Part shown: piece after piece, positions 1 to 10,744 of the stretch
Position numbering within the stretch: position 1 is the first letter of the stretch
Layout of the letters: the number at the start of each line of letters is the position of its first letter
From: Steromphala cineraria
Lineage: Eukaryota; Mollusca; Gastropoda; Trochida; Trochidae
NCBI GenBank assembly: GCA_916613615.1
Contig: OU744728.1
Span: 36,292,450 to 36,356,449, forward strand
Direction: 5' to 3'
Length of the DNA: 64,000 nt
Made by a program: the position numbers and the translations under genes
Notes under the pieces: generated by a model
The model's input: the letters and a program-made list of their open reading frames with translations, nothing else
Databases searched by the model: none
Told to the model about the DNA's origin: nothing

Positions 1-1248
1 GTGCAAGGAGTCACTTTCTAGCCAACTTTATCATACAAATTAGTTGCACCATGATAAATGGATATTAATTTAAGTTTATGTTGTATATCATGGTGCATAC
101 CGGTAATAAATGAAACCTATTTGATATCACAACGTTAACCAATGATTAAACTTTCAAATAATTAGGTTGAAAATTACTAATGTTATTTCCAGACTGTCCT
201 TATTTTTTATTTAATGTGCTTGTCATACATGATGTTAGTCTATTCAACAAGAATTGTTGAATATACCGATCAGTTTGGCGGGCCATTGGGGCTTCTGTAG
301 GGGTTCCACAGGGAGTCTGAAATAGAAGTTTAAATATCTATTAAACTAGCTGCAATCTGTGAGAAGCTATTATAGCATATATGAGGGGATTGAAAGGAGG
401 AAGATGATGAAGCTTTAGCATTAAGCATGGTTAAAATTGTCAACTTCTAACCATTGAAAGTTTGAGATATTCTCAACATTATGATCTTATCTTTATCAAT
501 ACAATGTATCAAATCAACAAAATTGCGTGTAGATGTGACATGTTCATCATATTTAAGCTAGAATCTAGACGATGCTGAAGTGCCTCTTACAGTAACAACT
601 CCATAGTACTTATTTACTAAACAACGATCAAATTTCTGACTGTATGTTTTCGGAACTAAGATAAAAAAAAGTATAAACCTCTGAAATTTCAAAATTGGTA
701 TGGATGTTACCTACATGCCCTGCTGTTGTACTTTCAAGGGTAACAAAGCCGAGGTTAAAAAACATTTAGTCATTTGGACCTAAAACAGCAATTATTCTTA
801 CCTTCTTGGAGCATAAGCTAGATATTTATGCTTTTGAAACTTGAATATAAAACAATAAAGTTGGGATAGGTAGCAGCGAAAAAAGATCTAAACCTATTCA
901 ATATGTTAAGGAATCAATTGTTTTTTCCAGAGTAAAGGTATTTAAATAATTGCTTACAAGACAATCAGTGTTTCCCAAAAGATTTTTGACATTTTTGTTT
1001 TGTCAATCATTCTTACAGCTCTACCATGATTTGTCACAGTGTACTTCTAGCAGAGTAATATACTTTCAATTACAAATGATTATTAAAAAAAAACAAATAT
1101 TTATGTAATTCAGACAGCGTGTTTCAACATGAAGAACACAAATCAATAATATATCCTTCTATACCATCCAAAGGTTCCATGCAACTCTCATGGATTCATT
1201 CAATAAATTAACACTATTTTTAAATGTCAAAGAGCCACAGAAGTTGGA
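1..1248. repeat. Weak, older copy of a local duplicated block
   Basis: No gene seen. Scattered stretches resemble the 22.7-23.6 kb region in the same order. Both carry a TGCAAGGAG word near the start followed by an ACCATGATAA word, and later both carry a GTAGATGTGACAT word (about 530 and 23278). The similarity is patchy, so boundaries are approximate. Confidence 0.35.
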
Positions 1249-3110
1249 AGTGGCATAAAAACAACTTTTCTTGGAGAAGTCATTACAATCTTACCTTCAA
1301 GCAAAAAGGTCTAAAGAAGATTAAAGGCCCGACTAGACATCTAAGAAACCTGCAATTATCACTGTTATTACGTTAAGACAATATACATGTATAAGGCAAG
1401 ACTATTGATCTATTCAGAAGCTTAATGGTGAAAGGTTAAGGATTCTTTCTTTGCACAGGTGAAAGTTGTTTAAGAACAGACTTGTTGATGCTTTTGTGAA
1501 TTATTTGTTATCAATTATTTATTCAAATCCTTAAATGATTCGGTTAATACTCTAAGGATTCTTTGTCATGTTTATGATATCAGTGCTATATGTTTATGTT
1601 TCTTTTTGATTAATGTTATATTTTAGATATTTTAATTAAAGATTTGATTTTCACTTCAATCACTGCGTTTTATCTTGAAACTGTCTAAACGTATTGTATA
1701 ATGACCTAATTCTCACAAGGATGAACGAGTTAAACGCAAAGAGATTAGAGTAAATAGGGTTGACACAAACTCTAAATTATTCATTTGATTACGTTCAACA
1801 ACTAAATAATGTTTTATTAGTTCTTTATACATTTTCGACCTTAAACACCTTTCTCTAGAATAAACTTTACCCTTTTCACATTATTTGATCATAACCTTGA
1901 TTTCTTCAAGGGTTGACTGAGCTCGATGAATGTTTGATTAATGATGGGCAACTGACTGAGAAGTGACACGTTGCTCTAGAACCTTTATGAGAAGATGATT
2001 TGTGTGCATATTCATCAATTCTGCTTCTGGTAAGTTGACGTCTTTGACATTAGACGGATATTGGTTCTATGACATCAAGTGAAATTATTTTCTTTGAACT
2101 GTAGAAGCCTCTGTGGGACTATTGATTGATTGTGCTTTCAGATAATCATAGTTTTGCTCCCTTCACGAATAGCATTTCTTAGAACATGACATATTTCTAG
2201 GAGATAAGGTTGTTTTTAGTGTGATGTTTGAGTCAATTACGGGTTAAAACTTGTCTCTTATTTCAAAAAGAAAAGCATCATAATCTAAGATCCGAATGAA
2301 AATTTGATATTTTAATCAGTCTTATTTGTCAGTGACTACAGTCAAGACCGAGCACAAGTGTTTAGAATTTTTGAACGTTGCTATAATTTTGCATCTGCTT
2401 CATTGATGATTATTTATGATAAACATTCTGTACACATTAACATGAACATGAGCTTAAACTTTCACTATCGGAAAAATACAAGAAATAAGATACAAAAAAG
2501 TGATTATCAATTTGAAAAGGATTTTTTCTGAAGATATAGTGAAATGTAAGTGTGATAATATTAGAACATGGAAGTCAAATTCTACTCTTGGAAAACTAAA
2601 TGAATTAAAAATACCATAATATACGAATGACATCAAGTGAAATTATTTTCTTTGAACTGTAGAAGCCTCCTTTTGATTATTTTTGACTATTGATTGATTC
2701 TGCTTTGAGATAATCATAGTTTTGCTGAATGTTGAATAGCCTTTCTTAGTACATGGCATATTTCTAGCAGATAATGTTGTTATTAGTGTGATGTTTGAGT
2801 CAATAACAGGTTGAATTGTTTCTTTTTGTAACTAAATTCATTATTATCATATCAAAATGCTAACAGGTCAGTCGCAAAACAAATTTGATCTGTTGAGTGG
2901 AAAGTGATCCGACATTAGGAAATGATCATTTCTTATAATAGTGTTACATTTTGATATTTTTCTTCAAATTTAACATCCACATATCATGATATCTTATGTT
3001 AGTCATACTACCATATTGTTACACCGTGAGTATTATAATCAAGCAACCTTTTTAAAGGTTTTCCTTATCATTCATTGATTACAGCCGTTGTAAGATAATA
3101 AAAAGCAGCT
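1249..3110. repeat. Dispersed duplicated non-coding block, copy A
   Basis: Colinear by eye with 25556-27180 (copy B) and more weakly with 32930-33990 (copy C). Shared landmarks in order are GAAGTGGCATAAA, a GACTAGA(C/T)ATC segment, CACTTCAATCACTG, TTTCTTCAAGGGTTGA and GACATCAAGTGAAATTATT. The last landmark recurs at about 2070 and 2629, so copy A has its own internal partial tandem duplication. No reading frame is preserved between copies, which argues against a decayed gene. No terminal repeats were found that would define a transposon. Confidence 0.6.
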
Positions 3111-3589
3111 TAAAACCGACCATTGGTGTTCGTTATTTGTGGTTACAATGATGCATCTGCTTCCCTGATGATGATATATGATTTACATCTGGTAAATTGA
3201 TCCTGAATTGGAATATCAATATTGCTGAAGATAATGTGAAATATCATGATTTTTACGCAATAAATTCTGTAAACTGACAAAAGGTGTAATTTGGAATGAT
3301 TAGTCTGTCGCTACTTCCACAATCAATTAATTTAATTCCCAGTGTTAATTCAACTGTAAGCAGTTTGAGCCTTCAAATTAAATCTTTCAATTAAAGGGAG
3401 GGTGTAAATAGAATCTAACATGTCATTTTGACACGTCTTTAAGTCTTACAATCTGTTACTAGCCTTCAGAGCTTAATGATCGCAGATAAATCGTATTATT
3501 ACATGATTGAGGGTGAGATACTATGTTCTATCAGTGAAATAAACCCTCTATCTGGCTACAGTGGCGATAACCTTTATCGTAACTCTACT

Positions 3590-3616
3590 GAGTGGTGATA
3601 AACTTTATCACCACTC
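3590..3616. repeat. Perfect 13-bp inverted repeat with a 1-base loop
   Basis: GAGTGGTGATAAA is followed after one base by its exact reverse complement. It lies next to three TGACGTCA-like words (about 3621, 3639 and 3660) and upstream of the large foldback at 3772-3951, so it may belong to the same element. Confidence 0.75.
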
Positions 3617-3771
3617 GAGTGACGTCAAGTTCAAGACTTTGACGTCATCTAACAATGGTCTGACGTCATGAATTCTCATATGCCGTAACACTGTAACCGC
3701 GGTGACGGGCTCTTCCAAGCGGCCGCTCAACATGAAATTGGCCTTTTTTGACGTAATTAGAAGGATTTAAT

Positions 3772-3951
3772 CATATAATAAATAGAATATCTGTCAATTC
3801 TTGACAAATACCATGTTTATCTCGTGAGGTAGACAAGTTAAATATTTTCACTCGTGGCTGCGCCACTCGTGAAAATATAAACTTTCTACCTCACTCGATG
3901 AGATAAACATGGTATTAGTCAAGAAAAGACAGATATCCTCTATTTATTGTA
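3772..3951. mobile_element. Foldback (MITE-like) hairpin element
   Basis: The two arms of about 85-90 bases are reverse complements with a few mismatches and small gaps. They meet at a centre reading CACTCGTGGCTGCGCCACTC. The outer ends read CATA(A/C)AATAAATAGA on each strand. No coding capacity. No clear target duplication could be fixed. Flanking TGACGTCA words and the AATAGAAT start of the arm are also seen at the foldback at 10486-10633, suggesting one family. Confidence 0.75.
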
Positions 3952-6051
3952 TGGTAATTAGCCATAAGTAAATGTTTTGTGACAAATAGCTATCAAAAAG
4001 GCAGTCGAAGATCACTGCTATAATTTGCCTAAGGTCATAGTATACTTAAACAAAAAAACTATTGCCTTTTGATATGTGCTATCATTGACATAACTGAGCA
4101 ACAATGCTAGAGGCGTCTTACATTATAGATATCGGCCTTCATGCAATGATTAGACAACTGTGTTTCAGGATTGTCTTATTCTTTTAGATTGCTAACTCAT
4201 GTTTTATCACAATTCACTGATAAACTGACTCGTTACTCAGACTGCAATCGCTCTAAATTCAAGAAATGCTGGTCTGTATGTCGTTTGCGTTTGTGCAGAA
4301 ATAGTTCTTATCTGTCTATTTATCTGTAAAGAAATAAAATTATAAAATATAGATAATTCAATGTACCAGCTCCCTGCATATAATCAGTATGTCAATATGA
4401 AATCAATAACAAAACATACAATTATGTTTTTTCAAAACCATTTCTTTCAAATTAATCTTTGAAATCACTAATAATATCGCATGTGGCTGGAAGACATCTT
4501 AGCAATCTTTTACTACACAAAGTACCAATGAAGGCTATGTGTGTTTGCTGACACGTGTTTGATTAGAGTAAGTTGGATCACAGACACACAACTAGATCCT
4601 GGAAATGTGAGAAGGGATACATTTTTTAATATAATAACGATTCAATTTGAGGATCGTTATGCTCCTCTGCAAGGGAATGATAATATTCAAATAAAAAGCT
4701 ATTATATGTGCATAAGTGAATGTGTGTCTTATGTTGTTTTTTTGGTAACAAATCTCTGTCAGTTTAAATTGTTCAATCTCCCAAGAATACTGATGCTATA
4801 CAGATCTTTCGTGTCTGTTCCAACAACAAGATTGTGTTTTTACATTGATATTTGCAGACCTGTCCTGTTCAATTTAAACATTTTCTCAGGCGTCGAACCG
4901 TCTTTACTGATCACAATATTTCATGATCAATCAGTACATATGCATGTTCTTTGAATTAAGGCAATAGTCAATGTGCTATTCGCTGTTTTAGATGCATTAA
5001 ATTTGTTATATAACAAAATGACTCTGTGATCTTCTGGCATGACAATTTTAAGAGACAGTTATCAATGACATATTGTCATTTCTTTTTGTTGAACTGACAG
5101 GTTAATGGACAAAGTGTCACTTACAATACCTGCTTTAAGCTTGCATTTTCAGCCACAAATCCCAGAAGCTTTAACAGACAAACAATTTATATCCACCGAG
5201 GACAACTCATGTACACTCGTTAGAATCATCTGGCTTTTCTCATTAAGAAACTGCACATACAGTAGTTTCTTATCTCTTTATTCATTTACAAGTCTTAAAG
5301 TGTTGAGGTGAGGTTTTAAATGTAGTAATTACTTCGATCATCAGGATAGCTCTAACGAATAGACGCATTTTGGAGACAAATCGTGGGGCTTATAAAGAAT
5401 GAATATCTCATTTAAATGTACACGAAATCAATATCACGAAAGACAGCAAAATTTACGACAATATTTTGTAGACATATTGCTTCAGTATCATGACAAACAT
5501 TTTGAATAATGTTAAAGTGTCTCAACATCACAAGATATCCTAACACGTATAGTGATGATGATGTTCCTATGATCGCAATTCACAAAGTATAAGCGTTTCA
5601 CGCACAATTGATGAAGAAGATGACACATTAAGCTTTTCAACTTAATCCAACATGAACGTCTGGTTGACATAAAACACACTTTACCATGAGAGTTTGCAGT
5701 AAAATTTGTTTTTTGTTTTTTGTTTCTACAGCAACAAATCAATTGCTTTAATGACATAATCAATCTAATGGGTATTGCCATATGCTTAAAGCTTGTCATC
5801 TTCTTGGTTTTGATGCAGGTTGTTATGTCACTTCTGATTCAGCTCCAAGCAACATCATATGCTGATTATATCGAAATGTTATGACATTATGCTGATAAAA
5901 CACTTAGTACACAGGGTTCAGGAAACTGATTTCCAACCACTTGATTGTTTTCTGTGAATCCAAAACATATAATTATCAAACCGCCAGGCAAAAGAAATTG
6001 CACGCCAAAGCTGTTTAACTTGACTTAATCTAAGAGCCATGTGATGTGTTG
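3952..6051. other. Intergenic, no gene recognised
   Basis: AT-rich sequence. The longest open frame (4541-4954, plus) opens with GTG, has no recognisable domain and no splice context, and is treated as chance. Nothing else supportable was seen. Confidence 0.5.
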
Positions 6052-6067
6052 AATTGACCCCTCCGCA
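6052..6067 (+). repeat. Left terminal inverted repeat of the ISL2EU-like element
   Basis: AATTGACCCCTCCGCA, an exact reverse complement of 14355-14370. Beyond these 16 bases the two ends diverge. Confidence 0.85.
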
Positions 6068-6135
6068 AGAAACAGTCACATGACCTGTTAGACCAACCGG
6101 CACGTTACACGTCAAAGCTGCGCGCGCACTTTATC

Positions 6136-6143
6136 GCGGGAAA
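6136..6143 (+). promoter_or_regulatory. E2F-like site upstream of the transposase
   Basis: GCGGGAAA (reverse complement TTTCCCGC) is a consensus E2F core, 84 bases upstream of the transposase ATG. A single 8-mer can occur by chance, so this is only a candidate. No TATA box is obvious. Confidence 0.3.
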
Positions 6144-6227
6144 ATACTACCTTAGACAAACACACCGGTTGAAGTAGTCCGACAGCAATTTGGTTTTTGA
6201 CACTTATCAAGTTTTTTCCGAGAAATC

Positions 6228-6428
6228 ATGGTTAAGCGTTGCAGCCACGGTCTTTGTAAGAGTGATGACCGATATCCCGAGCGTATAGAAGGAAGTGTCA
6301 AGTTTATACCCTTCCCTAAACCCAAAACCAACCTTGAAAAATGTCTCCGTTGGATTAAGCTATGTGGCAGACCTGACAGTCAACTGAACCCGTCAAGAAT
6401 TAACAGCAACAGATATGTCTGCACAAAG
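6228..6428 (+). CDS. Transposase exon 1 (THAP finger, first part)
   Basis: Ends after TGC ACA AAG with donor GTAATA. Encodes residues 1-67, including the first three zinc ligands C5, C10 and C65. Confidence 0.88.
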
Positions 6429-9405
6429 GTAATATTTTAAGTTTCAGACACATTTGCTTCCACTTACAGTTGTCAACATAATAATCTCCGTCCCAAACAC
6501 GATAATCATTATCACTATCTCGCTTGGTTATCAGACGTGGCCTATTTTGTAAATGTTTTCTGTCGGACATCTGCTTTTGACACCGATAGGAATCATGCTT
6601 GACATGACTTAAAATAATACCACTACTGAAAATTCAAATTGAAATATGTGTTGTATTCCCCCAGTACATATTTATACGTTGTGATGAAATGTACATTTTA
6701 AATTTTGGTTTGTTTTAAGACAAGTTACACGTGTGTATATTCTTAAATTAATTTTCAGCACTTTGTCAATTCCATGCCAAGTGAAGAGTATCCCGATCCT
6801 TTGCCTGCAGATCCCTTACACAGAAAACCTTTCACACGCAAGGCCCCCATGAAAAGAACTTTCACAGATATGTCTAGGCCTACTGAAGCTATTGAGAGGT
6901 CAGTTTATGTTATTGTAGCACAACATACATTGAATAATTGTACTTTGTAAAATGAACATATATAAACATTCTTCATTATTCAGAATATTTTTTTTAAATC
7001 ATCGACGAAAATACCAGCTATAATATATTTGTAAATCAAGACAATTACTTTTTAAGATGGTTATCATTACAAACATTATGAATTACAATCATCCTTCATA
7101 CTAAATGGGATTCAGATATGACTTATATAGAAAACAACAGTCTTTCTAAAGTAAACATATTTTATTTGCTGATATATATTTATATATATACATATGTATG
7201 TAGTTATCATATCTCTGTTTATATTGTAGAGAGGACACACTCATGAATAAGACTGGAGAAGAAGAGCCTGAGGCTAGTATTGACAATGTCATGAACACTT
7301 CCTGTGGGACCCAGACTACTTCTAACTGTAAGTGATACAATAATTTAATGATAATTACAATATCTTAGTTAATAACTTTCAATAAATGAAACATAAAACT
7401 AATGTTGAAGCACTATGCACAATAAAATGATAATGAGATTGGGTTTCATAATTGGCTTATGTCTTGGTATTCAAATAAGGCTGCATATGGTCACAATAGA
7501 ATTTACACAGGTCATTTAATAGCTTCTGCATAAAATCATGATTGGGAAGTATTCTTTCAATAAAGATATCCTTTCTTGTATATACAACAAAATCACAAAA
7601 TGGTGCACCTGAGGTTAAAAGTTGACCCTGTACTTGATAATAATATTGATGATCAGTTTTCAGACATATTTCTTTATCAACATTTTCCTTTCAACAAAAA
7701 GTTGGCAAAATTAAAGCTTCTCTGATGGACATATCCCGTGCTGAAAAGGGGCATTTAATTTCAATAAGCCCTGTCACACAATTATTATCACATATTTTGC
7801 CATCTGGGGATGCTCCTAAAAATGGAAACTTTGGATTGACAATCAAACCACAATCGTGAACATGATGACCTGTTTTCTTGATGTACATTTCAATAGCAAT
7901 TTTCTCATTATTTGTGCCATAAGAAGTTGAATTAGATGTAAAAGATTTTGGACATGTCAAAGAATTTAGAAATTTATCAGTTATTGATCTGCGCTTTATG
8001 ATAGTACCAAACATAGATGCTGTTAGACGATGCTTTCTTTCTTCACTCCATAATGGGCTTTGAGCTTGACCCCTGGTGTTTTCCTCAATGGCTTCACACT
8101 GGTCCTGGGTAGTGACTGGTCCGACATATGGTGAACTCTCAGTTGTCAGTTCTGAAGCGCGTGGAAAAACCAAGTTACCACACTGGGTAACTACTGGTTG
8201 CTGGTCAACTGGTTCAAAGAATTTTGCCTGAAAGAATGATTTTGTAATAGTTAAGTAAGTTTATATAGAAATATTGATTATGAATACAGCCAGTTCATTA
8301 TCATTTATTAATTCCAGGGGTGGAACCAATGGATCTCATGGGTCTTGCTGTGGAGAATGAGATAACAAAAAGGGAACTAGCCAAAAAGACCCTGGAAGAA
8401 GTTGAAACTTCAAGACTTTTGGAAGAGAAGAAACTTGAATGTGAACGTCTAAAGAATTTGAAAACTGTTTCTTTTACTGTTGATTCCATCCTAGAAGAAG
8501 GCAATTTGATTAATTATTATACAGGATACCCAAAGGAGATGTTTCTAGCCATATTTAAGTTTTTGGTTCCATGTAATGATCAGTGTCCATTGTCATATAT
8601 TGGAAAGGGTAATTTGTCACAAATTAAGAATGTGTCTTTAAAAAATCAGGTATTTATGACTCTTTGCAGATTGAGAAATAATTTTGACTTGCAAGATTTG
8701 GCCTTTAGGTTTGGTTTAACACAACAGGTCATTGGAGTAATTTTTAATTCTTGGATCAATTACATGTTTCTGAGATTTGGAGAAGTTTCCATCTGGCCCC
8801 ATAGAGATGTATTGTATGAAAACATGCCTGAAGATTATAAATCTGAATTTCCAACAACCTTTGTAATTGTTGACTGTACAGAAATAAAGATCCAGAAGCC
8901 ATCATCATTAAAAGCACAGTCACAAACATACAGTGATTATAAATCATCTAACACACTGAAGGCTTTAGTTGCTGTAGACCCCAGGGGTTCAGTTATCTTT
9001 AGCTCTATGTTGTTTGCTGGGGCAATGTCAGATAAGGAAATATTCAAGAAATCTGGATTTCAATCAACACTAAGAAATTTTGTAAACAAGGGTTATTTGA
9101 AACGTGGTGATGGCATAATGGCTGACAAAGGTTTTGACATTGTAAAGGAGGTTGAAGAAACAGGTTTGAAATTGAATATTCCCCCATTTGCCAAATCTGG
9201 AGTTCAAATGAATCAACATGATGTTGTCTTTACACAGAAAATTGCAAAACATCGAGTTCATGTGGAGCGGTCAATCAGGAGGATCAAAAGCTTTAAGGTC
9301 CTAAGTGACCGTATACCTCTATCATTAATGTCAGCTATTGATCAAATATGGTTTGTTTGTTCATTCCTCACTAATTTCATGCCACCTTGTATTAAAAAAA
9401 AATGA
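6228..9405 (+). CDS. THAP-domain DDE transposase (DDE_Tnp_4 / Harbinger-like), 4 exons
   Basis: Exons 6228-6428, 6759-6898, 7230-7327 and 8318-9405 join in phase (0, 2, 1) with GT-AG introns to give 508 residues and a TGA stop. The N-terminus is a THAP zinc finger (C5-x4-C10 ... C65-x2-H68) that should bind the element's ends. The H68 codon is the first codon of exon 2, so the finger is completed only by splicing. Residues 159-195 are charged and probably helical. Residues 254-296 look like the helix-turn-helix that precedes DDE_Tnp_4 domains. The catalytic triad is visible as D332 (in VDCTE), D416 (in ADKGF) and E463 (in HVERSI). The start has a good context (ATCATGG). No frameshift or internal stop is seen, so it could still be active. 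The YqaJ exon 4 of the opposite strand lies in intron 3. Confidence 0.9.
6759..6898 (+). CDS. Transposase exon 2 (THAP finger completed)
   Basis: Acceptor AATTTTCAG. The first codon is CAC, the fourth zinc ligand, giving C-x2-H across the junction. Donor GTCAGT; ends in phase 2. Confidence 0.85.
7230..7327 (+). CDS. Transposase exon 3 (acidic linker)
   Basis: Acceptor TATTGTAG and donor GTAAGT. Encodes about 33 residues rich in E, T and S that link the THAP finger to the catalytic part. Its phases (2 in, 1 out) match both neighbours. Confidence 0.78.
7457..8227 (-). CDS. YqaJ exon 4 (nuclease core, contains TGA)
   Basis: Acceptor TTCTTTCAG at the 8228 side; ends in TAA at 7459-7457. Lies wholly inside intron 3 of the plus-strand transposase. 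The in-frame TGA is at 7693-7691. A possible ATTAAA poly(A) signal on the minus strand is at 7349-7344. Confidence 0.87.
8318..9405 (+). CDS. Transposase exon 4 (HTH and DDE catalytic domain)
   Basis: Acceptor AATTCCAG. The single base carried from exon 3 makes TGG, and the frame then runs open for 361 codons. Holds all three catalytic acidic residues. Lies wholly inside intron 3 of the minus-strand YqaJ gene (9455-8228). Confidence 0.92.
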
Positions 9406-9455
9406 CTTAATTCAAAGCCTGCAAGACCATGTTGGTCTTAGTACTAAGTACTTAC

Positions 9456-9597
9456 ATGTGAGGATAATCCACTGCCTAGGGGTACTGGTCCAACATGTGT
9501 GTCGACAGTGGTCTGTTGACTGGACACCAGGTAACTGAGGGTACAGTCTTTCAGGGTATGTAGGTGGTCTAGGTCCTCCTTTTCTACTTTGATTTTC
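9456..9597 (-). CDS. YqaJ exon 3
   Basis: Acceptor TTCTTTACAAG, donor GTAAGT. Encodes residues 176-222 plus a shared codon. It enters in phase 2 and leaves in phase 0, which is what exons 2 and 4 require. Not recognisable as a domain alone; supported by phase and splice sites. Confidence 0.72.
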
Positions 9598-9884
9598 CTT
9601 GTAAAGAAATATGTCCATCGTTTAAAACCAACCTTTAAATATTTCACTGTTCACACAATTTTTTAAAGGAAATTTTCAGTATGCTGAATAAGATTTCATT
9701 GTAAATTTTATGTTTTGCTTAATTGTTTTATTCGAAAGCATTTTATATGAGCATGTTGTATATGCCTATTTATACCACAAGTAGCTTTTCATTTGGTTGA
9801 AATGTTCTTCACCTGGTCATGTTGTGCATCTGCCAATAGTTCTGTGGCACTTTCAAGATCTTATACATTGTATTAAAATATATA

Positions 9885-9890
9885 AATAAA
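9885..9890 (+). terminator. Candidate poly(A) signal of the transposase
   Basis: AATAAA 480 bases after the transposase stop, in the YqaJ intron 2. It is the first canonical AATAAA on the plus strand downstream of the stop. Confidence 0.4.
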
Positions 9891-9902
9891 TGACTGTTTT
9901 AC

Positions 9903-10133
9903 CTGCAATCTGTGAGTGTATTCTGTATTGGTCTTTTTTTTCGTTCTGGTTTTGGATTAACAAAGATGAGATGAGGGACATCAACCGGCTCTATCTTCCG
10001 ACCTCTAGGCACGCTCCACTGCTCTGGTAGAGAGGTGCATGACAGCTGGGATGGCACCTCTGTGAAGCCCATCAGTTGCCACTGTTGTAGAGCTATGATC
10101 AGTCCCACAGTGTGGGAGCAAGATCCAACCACA
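9903..10133 (-). CDS. YqaJ exon 2 (second half of SWIM finger)
   Basis: Acceptor ATTTCAG, donor GTAAAA, phase 2 at both ends. Begins VVGSCSHTVGL, which gives the C-x-H half of the SWIM finger. A stretch containing SCTSLPEQWSVPRG follows, which I associate with SWIM-YqaJ proteins of animal transposons, and then a basic KPERKKRP patch. Confidence 0.85.
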
Positions 10134-10485
10134 CTGAAATATAAACAGATACATCATATTATGATTATTAATTACATACCAGTTAATCTTTCTGAGGTAC
10201 TAAAAGATTTATCATCCAAAACTGTTCCACGGGAGACATCGCTTGTGTAAGATCAAGCTATTTATCCTATGAGATAACGCTTTGACAGTAGATTTTGAAC
10301 AATGCCCTGTCTACAGAAGGGACATGACATCACAAACTTTTTGCATCATCACAATGCTATGACGTCATAAACCCATGACGACACAGTGCCATGAGATCAC
10401 TTGGTTTAGGCTTATTAGAGCTATGAAGTGTTCAAAGATGTAAACTTTTCATGCAAATGTGATGAAAAATTATTTTGGATGATAA

Positions 10486-10633
10486 ATAGAATCTCACCCT
10501 TGTGTCTTCTGATATCAAATATATCAACACTGTTGATAAAAGTAAAATATTCTTGGCAAGCCTCCGACATTTGTTACTTTATCAACTTGTTTTAATATAT
10601 TTGATATCAGAATGCACTTCGGTGAGATTCTAT
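10486..10633. mobile_element. Small foldback element in YqaJ intron 1
   Basis: ATAGAATCTCACC at 10486 is mirrored by GGTGAGATTCTAT ending at 10633. The arms pair over about 60 bases, including TCTGATATCAAATATAT. TGACGTCA-type words lie about 120 bases upstream (10361-10382), as at the 3772 foldback. Non-coding. Confidence 0.7.
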
Positions 10634-10736
10634 ATATGCAATAATTATGTAAGAGATATTTTTAATTTTTATATATAGCTTTTCAAGAACGATATTGTCA
10701 CATTAAGATCTTTATGAATTACATTTTTATTGATAT

Positions 10737-10744
10737 ATGTATCA
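10737..10744. repeat. hAT target site duplication, left
   Basis: ATGTATCA. The right flank 13415-13422 is ATGTATCC, so 7 of 8 bases match, the length expected for hAT elements. Confidence 0.85.

Noticed and set aside
4541..4954. A 137-codon open frame
   Set aside because: Opens with GTG, has no domain, no splice context and no duplicate with a preserved frame.
7691..7693. Selenocysteine reading of the TGA in the YqaJ gene
   Set aside because: No known selenoprotein in this family and the residue is not in the active site. I could not identify a SECIS element by eye.
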